A DNA stretch of 10,422 bases from Anaerolineaceae bacterium (GCA_009885445.1 VFKQ01000351.1:1-10422); one strand, 5' to 3'; positions 1 to 6,217 are shown, counted from the stretch's first letter. Notes: generated by a model from the sequence alone, not told the origin. Program-made: numbers and translations.

Positions 1-799
1 CCTCCATCATGTTCGTGCCGAACGAGCGGCCCTCCAGCACGGGTGTGGTGGTGATGAGGTATTTCACTCCTGCTTTGCGAAAGGCTTCCACGTCTTCGGG
101 CGTGGTGGTGTTCGTCACGATGACCTTGCCCTGCAAGTTATCGGGCATGAAGCGTTTGATGTAATGGCAGTCACCTGCGATGACGGTAGCCCAATCGTAA
201 TACTTGCCCCATTTGGGTGTGCGCTTCTCCTGTTTTTCGCCGGTGGGATAGACCCATGCAAAAGGTAACCTTCCTGCAATTGGCATGACCACTGCGGCAA
301 GCATCTTGACCTGGCTGAGTTTATGAATGGCAATCGGAATCTCCAAACCAAACATAAAATCTCCGAAGACGGTTTCGTAGCCAGCCTCAACAAATGATTT
401 CGAGAGTCCCCAGCGATCTACGCCCAGGGCAACAAGGACTTTGCGTCCGTGCGAATTAATATAATCGCCAATCTTCTTATCCAGAAATGAGGTGGCTTTG
501 TTTTCGAGTGTATTCTTCAATCCGCCGCCATCTACCAGCGGCGTTTTCTTCACAAAGCGCACCATGGGTTTGACGGAAAAAAATGGATACGATTTACCAT
601 CTACCAGCGCGCTTAGGTCTGCGCCGCCCACGCCGAATGCGTCTACCGTGCCGTCCAGTTCCTTGTATTTCAACGCGGCGGCTTCCATATCGCCGTCGGT
701 GCCGATGCGCTCGATGCTGACTTTTTCGCCGAGCAAGGTGACTTCCACTTTTTTGTCGCGCTTCGATGAACCAATACTGATGCTGACCGCACGTTTCAT
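1..799 (-). CDS. Quinate 5-dehydrogenase-like protein, partial at its C-terminus
   Basis: The frame is open from ATG at 799 to the left edge, giving 266 codons with no stop seen, so the C-terminus is missing. The protein begins MKRAVSISIGSSKRDKKVEV and carries ERIGTDGDMEAA (about 30-41), FGVGGADL, a VDGGGLKNTLE segment, VYPTGEKQEKRTPKWGKYY, and VTNTTTPEDV followed by LEGRSFGTN near the break. From memory these blocks match proteins annotated as quinate 5-dehydrogenase in Chloroflexota and Firmicutes. That name rests on annotation, and I cannot see a biochemically decisive motif, so the substrate (quinate/shikimate) is uncertain. An AAGGAG Shine-Dalgarno at 807-812 with a 7-base spacer fixes the start. 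It lies 39 bases downstream of the HAD gene on the same strand, with no terminator in the gap, so the two are probably co-transcribed. Confidence 0.72.
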   Translation of the reverse strand, partial: MKRAVSISIGSSKRDKKVEVTLLGEKVSIERIGTDGDMEAAALKYKELDGTVDAFGVGGADLSALVDGKSYPFFSVKPMVRFVKKTPLVDGGGLKNTLENKATSFLDKKIGDYINSHGRKVLVALGVDRWGLSKSFVEAGYETVFGDFMFGLEIPIAIHKLSQVKMLAAVVMPIAGRLPFAWVYPTGEKQEKRTPKWGKYYDWATVIAGDCHYIKRFMPDNLQGKVIVTNTTTPEDVEAFRKAGVKYLITTTPVLEGRSFGTNMME

Positions 800-806
800 A
801 AAAAGA

Positions 807-812
807 CTCCTT
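807..812 (-). promoter_or_regulatory. Shine-Dalgarno AAGGAG of the quinate dehydrogenase-like gene
   Basis: On the minus strand AAGGAG is followed by TCTTTTT and then the ATG at 799, a 7-base spacer. It is the clearest ribosome-binding site on the minus strand and fixes the start of a gene whose other end is outside the window. Confidence 0.7.
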
Positions 813-838
813 GGATTGTGATGTGGCGAGTATATCGC

Positions 839-1492
839 TTAATACTTCGGCGTATCGCCGATGATTTCCCAGCCGCGTTCGAGCGCGGTGGCTTTTAATT
901 TTTTATCAGGGTACACAGCCACGGGATGCTCGGCGTGTTCGAGCAGGGGGATGTCGAGCACGGTGTCGCCGTAGGCGAAGTCGACTTTGTCCACGCCGAG
1001 GCGGCTGAGCACCTTTTCGATTTTCTTTTCGTCGGAGACGAGTCCGCCGACCATGCGGATTTTCCCGCCGACGATCTCCACGGGCGTCCCGATCACTTCC
1101 GCGCCAATCCGCCGCGCAAACGGAGCGATGAACGGCTCGACCACACTACTGGCGATGTACACCTTTGCGCCTTTTTCGCGGTGCGCCACGAGCCGCGCGA
1201 TGACGTCGTCGCGGCGTTTCTTCCAGAAGTCGTGCTCCACGACCCACTCTGAAACTTCGGCCAGTTTTTTCTCGTCCACGTTTTTGATGTAGCCGAGACT
1301 GTTGATCATTAATTTTTGTCCCCAACTCTGCCAGTCAATGAATCCGCGCTTGGCCAGCAAATAGGATGGCGTAATGGCGGCAATGCGCAAGCTGGCTTCC
1401 AGTTTGCTTTGGTTATACTTCACCCAGTCCACCACGCCGAGGAAGGGCGAGCCGGTGGTGAGTGTGCCCATCATGTCTGAAACGACTATCAT
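839..1492 (-). CDS. HAD superfamily (subfamily IB, SerB-like) hydrolase with altered motif I
   Basis: This 217-residue protein has the haloacid dehalogenase layout of the phosphoserine-phosphatase-like IB group. Motif I is VVSDMMGTLT with the nucleophile candidate D6; motif II is VYIASS (S115 or S116); a motif III lysine candidate is K156 or K157; motif IV is GDTVLD (D176 and D180). The ending, YPDKKLKATALERGW, is typical of the IB group. A helical cap of about 90 residues lies between motifs I and II. The usual DxD of motif I is DMM here, so the second aspartate, the general acid/base in family phosphatases, is a methionine (M8). The enzyme may be slow, altered in reaction type, or non-catalytic. 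The start has AAGGA about 7 bases upstream. The dehydrogenase-like gene follows 39 bases downstream. The substrate cannot be named. Confidence 0.85.
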   Translation of the reverse strand: MIVVSDMMGTLTTGSPFLGVVDWVKYNQSKLEASLRIAAITPSYLLAKRGFIDWQSWGQKLMINSLGYIKNVDEKKLAEVSEWVVEHDFWKKRRDDVIARLVAHREKGAKVYIASSVVEPFIAPFARRIGAEVIGTPVEIVGGKIRMVGGLVSDEKKIEKVLSRLGVDKVDFAYGDTVLDIPLLEHAEHPVAVYPDKKLKATALERGWEIIGDTPKY

Positions 1493-1772
1493 GTTGTTTT
1501 CCTTTTCTTTTTTTTACCACGAAGGACACAAAGGGCACGAAGGAAAACCTTTGTGTTTAATCTCTTTCGTTCTGAACAATAACAATGCGGCCCAATGGCC
1601 TAGGCTGACATCCTTTGATTGTATCTGGAATGTTGGGCAATCGTTACAAAGTAATCGACAGGGCTTTTGCAAAGTCCAAAAACTTTTAACACGAATTCCG
1701 CAAATAGGCGAATTAATGTAGTTACGATTATTTGAACCGCGTGGCGTGGGAAATAAGGCGCGGCATTTGAAG
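1493..1772. other. Intergenic region of 280 bases, no gene supported
   Basis: It lies between the 3' end of the GINT1-like gene and the start of the HAD gene, both on the minus strand. It holds a long T-run on the plus strand (about 1505-1515), the CACGAAGG-type repeat at 1516-1544, and A+T-richer sequence without a convincing frame, hairpin terminator or RNA gene. It must carry the leader of the HAD gene, but I see no clear -10/-35 pair. Confidence 0.5.
1516..1544. repeat. CACGAAGG/CACAAAGG dispersed repeat
   Basis: The tract is built of near-copies of ACACAAAGG and CACGAAGG (ACCACGAAGGACACAAAGGG, then CACGAAGG). A related tract, AACACAAAGGACGCGAAGG, sits at 4119-4137. Both lie within about 30 bases upstream of a minus-strand start codon (1492 and 4111). 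From memory such tracts recur in intergenic DNA of many environmental bacteria. Translated, it gives a spurious HEGHKGHEG peptide. Confidence 0.6.
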
Positions 1773-3350
1773 CTATGCCTTTTTGATTCTCACCACCCCG
1801 TCCACGAAGGTCCAGCCACCTACACGGCTGAGGGTGTGTGTAGCGAGAAAATCTTTGCGCGGAAGAATCTTTTCAACGCGGGTTTCGGCGTAGGATGTTT
1901 CGGTTAGCGCGTCGATGCGGTTGAGATTGACGGCGTAACCATAGCGGACAGAGCAATCCTGCGCGGGGCGATAGAGCGTGCCGTCGTGGACGAAGATCGG
2001 CCCGGCGGGGCGGGCGTTGCTCACGTCGCAGACGATGGGGTTCAGCGGGTGCGGAGTCCACGCAGCGGAGAGCGGGTCGTCGGCGAAAAACAAATGCAGT
2101 TCATCCCACGAGGATGCGCCCGCCTCGCCCTTCACGTTGGCGAAAAGCCACCAGCGGCCATTGTGATTTAAGAGCGTCGAGTCCACGGCGTAGATGTCGC
2201 TCATTAAATTGTGGACAAACTCCCAGCGCTCGGGCCAGTGGGCGCAGTGGTACAACTCCACGGTGCGATTTTCGGCAGTCTCGGGAATCATGTATGTCTC
2301 GCCATCGTGCTCAAAAATAAATGGATATGAAAGATGATAGGGGCGTTCGAGCGCAACCTGCCGCGACTCAACTTGTCCCGCGCCGTCGAGGGTCAGGCAG
2401 ACGATGCGTCCGCGTTTGGTTTGCTCGACGTATTCTTCGGCAAATAAATAGACACGCCCCTCGCGCTCGACGGGCATCGGGTCGGCCCAGTAAGTTCCGC
2501 GCGGCGCGACGATGAGCGGGCTGGCTGAAAAGTCGGCGACGAGTCCTCCGTCCGCGCGTTTGGCGGCTAGCAGGACCCAGGTCTCATCGTGCGGACGGAG
2601 TGCTTTGGCGATTCGGCGCTGTGCCAGTTTGAAAAATAATTTTAGTAAATTAAAAGAAGTTGGAGTGCGGCCTTCAGGCCGCCAAATCAGCGGCCTGACC
2701 CTAAAGGGCGCTATCGCAGAGGCCGCACTCCAACTCATTAACCCTGCGAAGAATTTCTCGTGCCCTTCCAAATTTAATTTCTTCAAGCCCCACAGCAAGG
2801 TGGACTCGGCTTTGATGAAATAGTGATTTTGATTTCGCGCGGCGGAGAGCGGGTCGGTGGCGAAAGAGGCTTGGCGGATTAATTTTGTTTCGCCGTTGGG
2901 GAGGCGGGCTGTCAGTGTGCAGTTTGTGACGGGATTTGATTCGAGGACTTCGTGGAAGCCAGCGGCGGGGGAGAGGTCGGGCCATGTCCAGGTGGGGAGA
3001 AAAGATGAAAGATGAAGAATGAAAGATGAATCGAGCAGGTTGTCGTGACAACAGTTGATGAGGATGTCAACGCGCAGGGATTGGATTTTATTTATATTGT
3101 CAGTGTGCAGGACGGGGGTGTTTGGCAGAGTCTCTGTCAGCGGGGATAAAGCCAGGGGGTTGGGTAACCCGCCCAAAAGTCGGCGTTCGAGGCGGAGGGC
3201 GGTGGTGAGGGCTGGGGAGGGCGAAGGGCGAGTCGCGGAGTCAACAATGAGGGCGACGTCTACAAAATCCAATGCTTGGATTTTTTTTATCAGCCGATGA
3301 ATCCATGCGGGGGCGTGGAGCGAGTGGACGAGGAGGGCGAGGCGAATCAT
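1773..3350 (-). CDS. Two-domain protein: degenerate formyltransferase-like N-terminus plus GINT1-like beta-propeller domain
   Basis: 525 residues. The C-terminal part (about 255-525) shows the pattern of the N-terminal domain of plant glucosamine inositolphosphorylceramide transferase 1 and its bacterial relatives: YWADPMPVEREGRVYLFAEE (289-306), RPYHLSYPFIFEHDGETYMI (336-355), ELYHCAHWPERWE, VDSTLLNHNGRWWLFA (389-404), ARPAGPIF with an acidic residue following, YRPAQDCSVRYG. Repeated DG/YLF blade motifs suggest a five-bladed beta-propeller, possibly sugar-binding or glycan-processing. The N-terminal part (1-190) resembles the degenerate formyltransferase-like domain often fused to it (GFHEVLESNPVTNCTL, 131-146), without an evident catalytic triad. 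Residues 107-119 and 206-231 are encoded by repeat elements. The start overlaps the stop of the upstream GNAT gene by ATGA, implying translational coupling. A role in surface glycan modification is inference. Confidence 0.78.
   Translation of the reverse strand: MIRLALLVHSLHAPAWIHRLIKKIQALDFVDVALIVDSATRPSPSPALTTALRLERRLLGGLPNPLALSPLTETLPNTPVLHTDNINKIQSLRVDILINCCHDNLLDSSFILHLSSFLPTWTWPDLSPAAGFHEVLESNPVTNCTLTARLPNGETKLIRQASFATDPLSAARNQNHYFIKAESTLLWGLKKLNLEGHEKFFAGLMSWSAASAIAPFRVRPLIWRPEGRTPTSFNLLKLFFKLAQRRIAKALRPHDETWVLLAAKRADGGLVADFSASPLIVAPRGTYWADPMPVEREGRVYLFAEEYVEQTKRGRIVCLTLDGAGQVESRQVALERPYHLSYPFIFEHDGETYMIPETAENRTVELYHCAHWPERWEFVHNLMSDIYAVDSTLLNHNGRWWLFANVKGEAGASSWDELHLFFADDPLSAAWTPHPLNPIVCDVSNARPAGPIFVHDGTLYRPAQDCSVRYGYAVNLNRIDALTETSYAETRVEKILPRKDFLATHTLSRVGGWTFVDGVVRIKKA
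2658..2735. repeat. 78-bp palindromic element inserted in frame in the GINT1-like gene
   Basis: Perfect 16-bp terminal inverted repeats, AGTTGGAGTGCGGCCT (2658-2673) and its complement (2720-2735), enclose a second perfect 8-bp inverted repeat, CAGGCCGC (2675-2682) and GCGGCCTG (2690-2697), plus two weak 3-bp hairpins between 2699 and 2717. The heptamer GCGGCCT and its complement alternate four times (2667, 2676, 2690, 2720), allowing mutually exclusive folds. The length is exactly 26 codons and its edges coincide with codon boundaries (codons 206-231), placing it in the linker between the two protein domains. It resembles in concept the Rickettsia palindromic elements found inside protein genes. 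Confidence 0.8.
3000..3031. repeat. GATGAAAGATGAA-type repeat inside the GINT1-like gene
   Basis: A run of GATGAAA/GATGAAG/AATGAAA units, the same kind as at 5125-5160 and 6236-6271, here within coding sequence. On the minus strand it encodes SSFILHLSSF (residues 108-117). From memory the same peptide string is common as a translation artefact of such repeats, but here the frame runs on into the conserved domain. Confidence 0.65.
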
Positions 3351-4111
3351 GCAGGCTCTGCGCGCGGACGGAAGACGGAGAGGTAGGCCAGGGCCTGATA
3401 GCCGGCGCGGCGAAAAAGACTCATGCCCATTTCGGAGGCGAGCACAAGTGAATGTTGCAGGCCGAGGTGATTGGCTTCTTGATGGACGCGGCGCAGGAGG
3501 CGCAGGCCCACGCCGCGCTGACGGAAGACGGGCAGGGTGTAAAGTTGATTGATGTAGCCGACGCCCTCATGCGCGGTGACGAGTTGCGCCCAGCCCACGG
3601 CGCGGTGTTCTAGTTGCGCGTAAAAATTTATGATGTGCGCGTCGCCGAGGGTTGCGGGAGGAATATGTTCGTCGCCAACGGCGAGGCCTTTGTTGGCGAA
3701 CTCGATGTCTTCGGGCGATTCGATTTTGTGAATGTGAGTCCAGCCGCGCGGATTTTTGGTGGGCAGAGGCAGACCGAGGATGGCCTCAGTGTGGACGAAG
3801 TCGAAGCCGAGCGCGTCGTATTGTGATTTTAAATCTGCGGCGCTGGGGTCGGCGTGAAAAGTGTTGAGTACATATTTTTCGTTGGGGTGTTTTGGATAGG
3901 CCCGGATTTTGGAGGCGATGACGAGCGGGTCAGAGTCGAAGGCGTGAAATTCCATTTGAAAGGCGGCCACGGGCGCGTCGCCGTAATAAGAGACGCCGAT
4001 ACCATCGAGAATCTGATAGCTGGAATCGAACGCCACTTGATAGACGTGGTTGTAGGAATGAAGCAAGGCTTCGATGGCCCAGGAGTTTTCTAGAGGCAGG
4101 AGTGGGATCAT
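3347..4111 (-). CDS. GNAT family N-acetyltransferase (coupled to the GINT1-like gene)
   Basis: 254 residues. The C-terminal GNAT core has beta-4/motif A YINQLYTLPVFRQRGVGLRL (about 186-205), with the acetyl-CoA pyrophosphate-binding RQRGVG at 197-202, then the LVLASEMGMSLFRRAGY block (223-238), which is the usual motif-B ending. The first 110 residues are GNAT-like in length but lack a clear RxxGxG, so it may be a two-lobed enzyme with a degenerate first half. It probably transfers an acetyl group to an amine; the acceptor is unknown. Its TGA stop overlaps the ATG of the next gene by four bases (3347-3350), so the two products are likely made together. No Shine-Dalgarno is visible before ATG 4111; an A-run and a CACAAAGG repeat sit there instead. 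Confidence 0.8.
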   Translation of the reverse strand: MIPLLPLENSWAIEALLHSYNHVYQVAFDSSYQILDGIGVSYYGDAPVAAFQMEFHAFDSDPLVIASKIRAYPKHPNEKYVLNTFHADPSAADLKSQYDALGFDFVHTEAILGLPLPTKNPRGWTHIHKIESPEDIEFANKGLAVGDEHIPPATLGDAHIINFYAQLEHRAVGWAQLVTAHEGVGYINQLYTLPVFRQRGVGLRLLRRVHQEANHLGLQHSLVLASEMGMSLFRRAGYQALAYLSVFRPRAEPA

Positions 4112-4118
4112 TTTTTTA

Positions 4119-4137
4119 ACACAAAGGACGCGAAGGA
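4119..4137. repeat. CACAAAGG/CGCGAAGG repeat
   Basis: AACACAAAGGACGCGAAGG, a shorter relative of the tract at 1516-1544. It lies only 8 bases upstream of the GNAT start at 4111 and so occupies the ribosome-binding region of that gene. Confidence 0.55.
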
Positions 4138-4185
4138 AATGCGGTCATTGGTAAATCAGCTTACGACTAAATGTTATTTACTTTA

Positions 4186-4219
4186 GCTTCGTCGGGGAGT
4201 ACGCGCTCGCAATGACGAA
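4186..4219 (-). repeat. Degenerate GTCATTGCGAG-type dispersed repeat
   Basis: On the minus strand the stretch reads CGTCATTGCGAGCGCG and then ends CCCCGACGAAGC. Start and end resemble a dispersed element seen in many bacterial genomes (GTCATTGCGAG at one end, GACGAAGCAATC at the other). The match is from memory and the copy is eroded. Confidence 0.4.
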
Positions 4220-4234
4220 TGTGTGCTGGTGACT

Positions 4235-4252
4235 CGCAAGATAAATCTTGCG
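4235..4252. repeat. Perfect 8-bp inverted repeat directly after the COG3375-like stop codon
   Basis: CGCAAGAT (4235-4242) and ATCTTGCG (4245-4252) pair around two A residues; the stop codon of the acetyltransferase occupies 4253-4255. It could be a weak terminator or processing hairpin for that minus-strand gene, but no T-run follows on the minus strand, so it may equally be a small palindromic repeat. Confidence 0.45.
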
Positions 4253-5119
4253 TTACAAGACTTTGCCGAGCAGGGATTCGCCGTCGGTGAGAACGTAGAA
4301 GGACTGGTTGTTGGGTTTGTCGAAAACAAAATCGGTGATGAGGAAACCCAATTTGAACACAGACTCAAAAACTTCGCGCGAGAAGAAGCGCCAGTCGCGG
4401 GCGAGCGGGAAGTCCGCGATTTTGAGGGCCATGAAATCGGAGGGGATTTCGACGAGGGCGAGACGTCCATTGGGGGTGTCGAAATGTTCGGGAGGGTGCA
4501 TGAATCCGTCAGTGCGCGGGATGGGGAAAAATAAATGCTGGACTTCGGCCTCTTGAAACTGAGACAGGCCGAGGATCGCGCGCGGACGTTTGCTCAGGCG
4601 GCGTTCGACGCGCTTGGTGCGAATCCACCAATCCACTTGAAATCTGTCGGAGGGCAGTCCGGCGTTGAGTCCGTCGCGCATGTCGCCGTAAACGTTGCGG
4701 AAGTAGGTGTTGCAGACTGCGCCGAGGCGGGCCACGTTCAGGTGCGCGTTGCGGCTGAGCAGAGGGTCGTACGTCCAGGTGATGTGGTCGAGGCCTTGAT
4801 GGCGCACCATTTGCCATTGCGCCTGTTTGAGCGCGTAGCCGATGCCGGAGTCGCGATGTTTTTCGAGCACGCCGAGCATGTGCGAACAATGTTTTGCGCG
4901 CGGCCCGTCGGGCAGACTCTCGAGGCCCGGAAAGCCAAATAGGAAGCCGACGAGTTCGTCACCCTCGATGGCGCCGAGCACAAGTCCGCCGTTGTGCACG
5001 GTGGTGATGAGCATGTGCGCGGGCACAACGTCGGTTTCAGAGCCAGGCCAGACGCGGCGCTGAAGCTCTTCGACGATTTCCATGTCTTCGGGGGTCTCAA
5101 GAATTCTGATGGTTGGCAT
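4253..5119 (-). CDS. COG3375-like GNAT acetyltransferase
   Basis: 288 residues, a good length for this family. Acetyl-CoA-binding motif A is HRDSGIGYALK (88-98), preceded by the strand HCSHMLGVLE (77-86). The family signature WTYDPLLSRNAHLN (115-128), RLGA (131-134), and YGDMRDGLNAGLPSDRFQVD (144-163) is all present. The N-terminal half holds RRVWPGSETDVVPAHML (21-37) and GLVLGAIEGDELVGF (45-59). These blocks match predicted acetyltransferases of COG3375 from memory; their acceptor is not established. The C-terminal 100 residues are less conserved. No Shine-Dalgarno precedes ATG 5119; a GATGAAAG-type repeat begins about 6 bases upstream. The SDR gene lies 93 bases upstream on the same strand, separated by repeats. 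Confidence 0.85.
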   Translation of the reverse strand: MPTIRILETPEDMEIVEELQRRVWPGSETDVVPAHMLITTVHNGGLVLGAIEGDELVGFLFGFPGLESLPDGPRAKHCSHMLGVLEKHRDSGIGYALKQAQWQMVRHQGLDHITWTYDPLLSRNAHLNVARLGAVCNTYFRNVYGDMRDGLNAGLPSDRFQVDWWIRTKRVERRLSKRPRAILGLSQFQEAEVQHLFFPIPRTDGFMHPPEHFDTPNGRLALVEIPSDFMALKIADFPLARDWRFFSREVFESVFKLGFLITDFVFDKPNNQSFYVLTDGESLLGKVL

Positions 5120-5124
5120 GGAGG

Positions 5125-5160
5125 GAAAAGATGAAGGATGAAAGATGAAAGATGAAGAAG
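5125..5160. repeat. GATGAAAG-type repeat upstream of the COG3375-like gene
   Basis: Four near-identical units (AGATGAAGG, ATGAAAG, ATGAAAG, ATGAAG) follow in tandem. The tract abuts the start codon at 5119 and lies next to the 8-bp array at 5175-5214, so the whole 93-base gap between the acetyltransferase and the SDR gene is repeat sequence. Confidence 0.7.
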
Positions 5161-5174
5161 TACACAGGTCTCAT

Positions 5175-5214
5175 GTTTACCTGTTTACCTGTTTACCTGT
5201 CTACGCGTTTACTT
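5175..5214 (+). repeat. Tandem array of the 8-bp unit GTNTACNT
   Basis: Five units at strict 8-base spacing begin at 5175, 5183, 5191, 5199 and 5207: GTTTACCT three times, then GTCTACGC and GTTTACTT. The last unit touches the SDR stop codon (5213-5215). The same unit builds the arrays at 7159-7254. The unit is too short, and lacks spacers, for CRISPR. Confidence 0.8.
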
Positions 5215-6202
5215 ACTCCGGCGGCCTGAGCGTGGGGAAGCGCTCACGCAGTCTTTCGGCGGCGCGTTTGGTTTGCACGGTGGACCAGCGCGCGAGACGT
5301 TCGGTCCACGGGACGCGGTGCAGGTAATCGAGTCTATAGCTAAAACGCGCGGGCATCAGTCCGAAGATGCGTGGCAGATTTTCAACAGGACAAGTTCGAT
5401 TGAGTGAAAAATAATCCAGTGAAAAAGATGAGAATGGAAAATGTGGAAACATCGCGTCGAGCGCGATCAACAGCGCGCGCATGTTGGGCATCGAAAGATT
5501 GACGATGAAGCGACGGCGATGAGTCACGTCCATGAGCGTGTTCATGATTTGCTCAAGCGGAAAATTTTCACTGCCGCCAATTTCATAAGTTTGATCCGCC
5601 ATGTCTGCATTATCTGCCGCCCACAACAAACACGTGACCAGGTCCTCCACCCACAAAGGTTGCACCACCGCGCGTCCGCCGCCAGGCAGAGGCAACAGTC
5701 CGGGCGCAAAACGCAACAGTCGCGCCAGCGGAACAGTGAAGCGGTCTTCGGGCCCGAACACAATCGAAGAGCGGATAATCGTAAACGGCACGCCCGAACG
5801 ACGAATATGTTCCTCGGCAATGCCCTTGGCCTTCAACACCGGAAACGCAGACATCCTGTCGGCGCCGAGATGGCTCAAATAAATAATGCGCTTCACACCC
5901 GCGTCGGCGGCGGCCTCGACCAGATTGCGCGTGCCCTCAATGTCCGTCGTCAGCAACGAGCCGCGATTGCCCTGTCCCTCTGCGCTGGCCAGATGAATCA
6001 CAGTGCCCACGCCACTGAGCGCGGCGCGCAAACCACGCGAGTCCGCGAGACTCGACACGGCCACTTCGAGCGAGATGCCCGTCGGCAGTCGCGGCGTGCG
6101 CGGCGAGGGCCTCACCAATGTGCGCACGCGCTCGCCCGTGTCAAACAAATGCCGCACAAGCGCGCGGCCAATAAATCCGGTGCCACCGGTGACGAGATAC
6201 AT
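5213..6202 (-). CDS. Atypical SDR, NDUFA9-like NAD(P)-binding oxidoreductase/epimerase
   Basis: 329 residues from ATG 6202. The Rossmann fold opens with YLVTGGTGFIGRALVRHL (2-19), the TGxxGxxG dinucleotide motif; further on VIHLASAEG, RIIYLSHLGAD, FPVLKAKGIAEEHIRRSGV, IIRSSIVFGPEDRF and PLPGGGRAVVQPLWVEDL follow the pattern of the atypical SDR group that includes the complex I NDUFA9 subunit. A clear catalytic YxxxK is not seen. The frame could be extended to 6295, but those 31 extra residues translate a GATGAAAG repeat (HLSSFFIFHPSEF) and precede the conserved Rossmann start, so ATG 6202 is chosen. No Shine-Dalgarno is present, but an extended -10 lies six bases upstream. Family members bind NAD(P) or lipid-like ligands; the substrate here is unknown. 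Confidence 0.85.
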   Translation of the reverse strand: MYLVTGGTGFIGRALVRHLFDTGERVRTLVRPSPRTPRLPTGISLEVAVSSLADSRGLRAALSGVGTVIHLASAEGQGNRGSLLTTDIEGTRNLVEAAADAGVKRIIYLSHLGADRMSAFPVLKAKGIAEEHIRRSGVPFTIIRSSIVFGPEDRFTVPLARLLRFAPGLLPLPGGGRAVVQPLWVEDLVTCLLWAADNADMADQTYEIGGSENFPLEQIMNTLMDVTHRRRFIVNLSMPNMRALLIALDAMFPHFPFSSFSLDYFSLNRTCPVENLPRIFGLMPARFSYRLDYLHRVPWTERLARWSTVQTKRAAERLRERFPTLRPPE

Positions 6203-6208
6203 ACGATG

Positions 6209-6217
6209 ATTATAGCA
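6209..6217 (-). promoter_or_regulatory. Extended -10 promoter element of the SDR gene
   Basis: On the minus strand TGCTATAAT, a perfect extended -10 (TGn plus TATAAT), is followed by CATCGT and the ATG at 6202. With normal spacing the transcript would begin at or next to the A of ATG, giving a leaderless mRNA, which fits the missing Shine-Dalgarno. A weak -35 candidate, TTCAGA, lies 19 bases upstream. Confidence 0.5.

Larger units (their letters stand above)
4112..4252. other. Repeat-rich intergenic gap of 141 bases between the two GNAT genes
   Basis: The gap holds a CACAAAGG-type tract (4119-4137), a degenerate GTCATTGCGAG-type element (about 4186-4219) and a short perfect hairpin (4235-4252). 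No frame is supported. It separates the COG3375-like gene from the downstream GNAT gene, and the hairpin could lower read-through. Confidence 0.5.

Noticed and set aside
115..393. Minus-strand frame of 92 codons
   Set aside because: It is an alternative frame inside the dehydrogenase-like gene, which reads through to the left edge.
492..821. Plus-strand frame of 109 codons at the left end
   Set aside because: It is antisense to the dehydrogenase-like gene, which has a Shine-Dalgarno and family motifs on the minus strand.
1374..1721. Plus-strand frame of 115 codons running through the CACGAAGG repeat
   Set aside because: It begins antisense to the HAD gene and continues through repeat and intergenic DNA, with no family resemblance.
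2658..2735. tRNA-like gene suggested by the branched fold
   Set aside because: The stem lengths are wrong for a tRNA, there is no T-loop or CCA end, and the stretch is read through as coding sequence.
3347..5119. Tandem duplication of the two GNAT genes
   Set aside because: Their motifs, lengths and domain layouts differ; only the general GNAT fold is shared, so they are neighbours and not recent duplicates.
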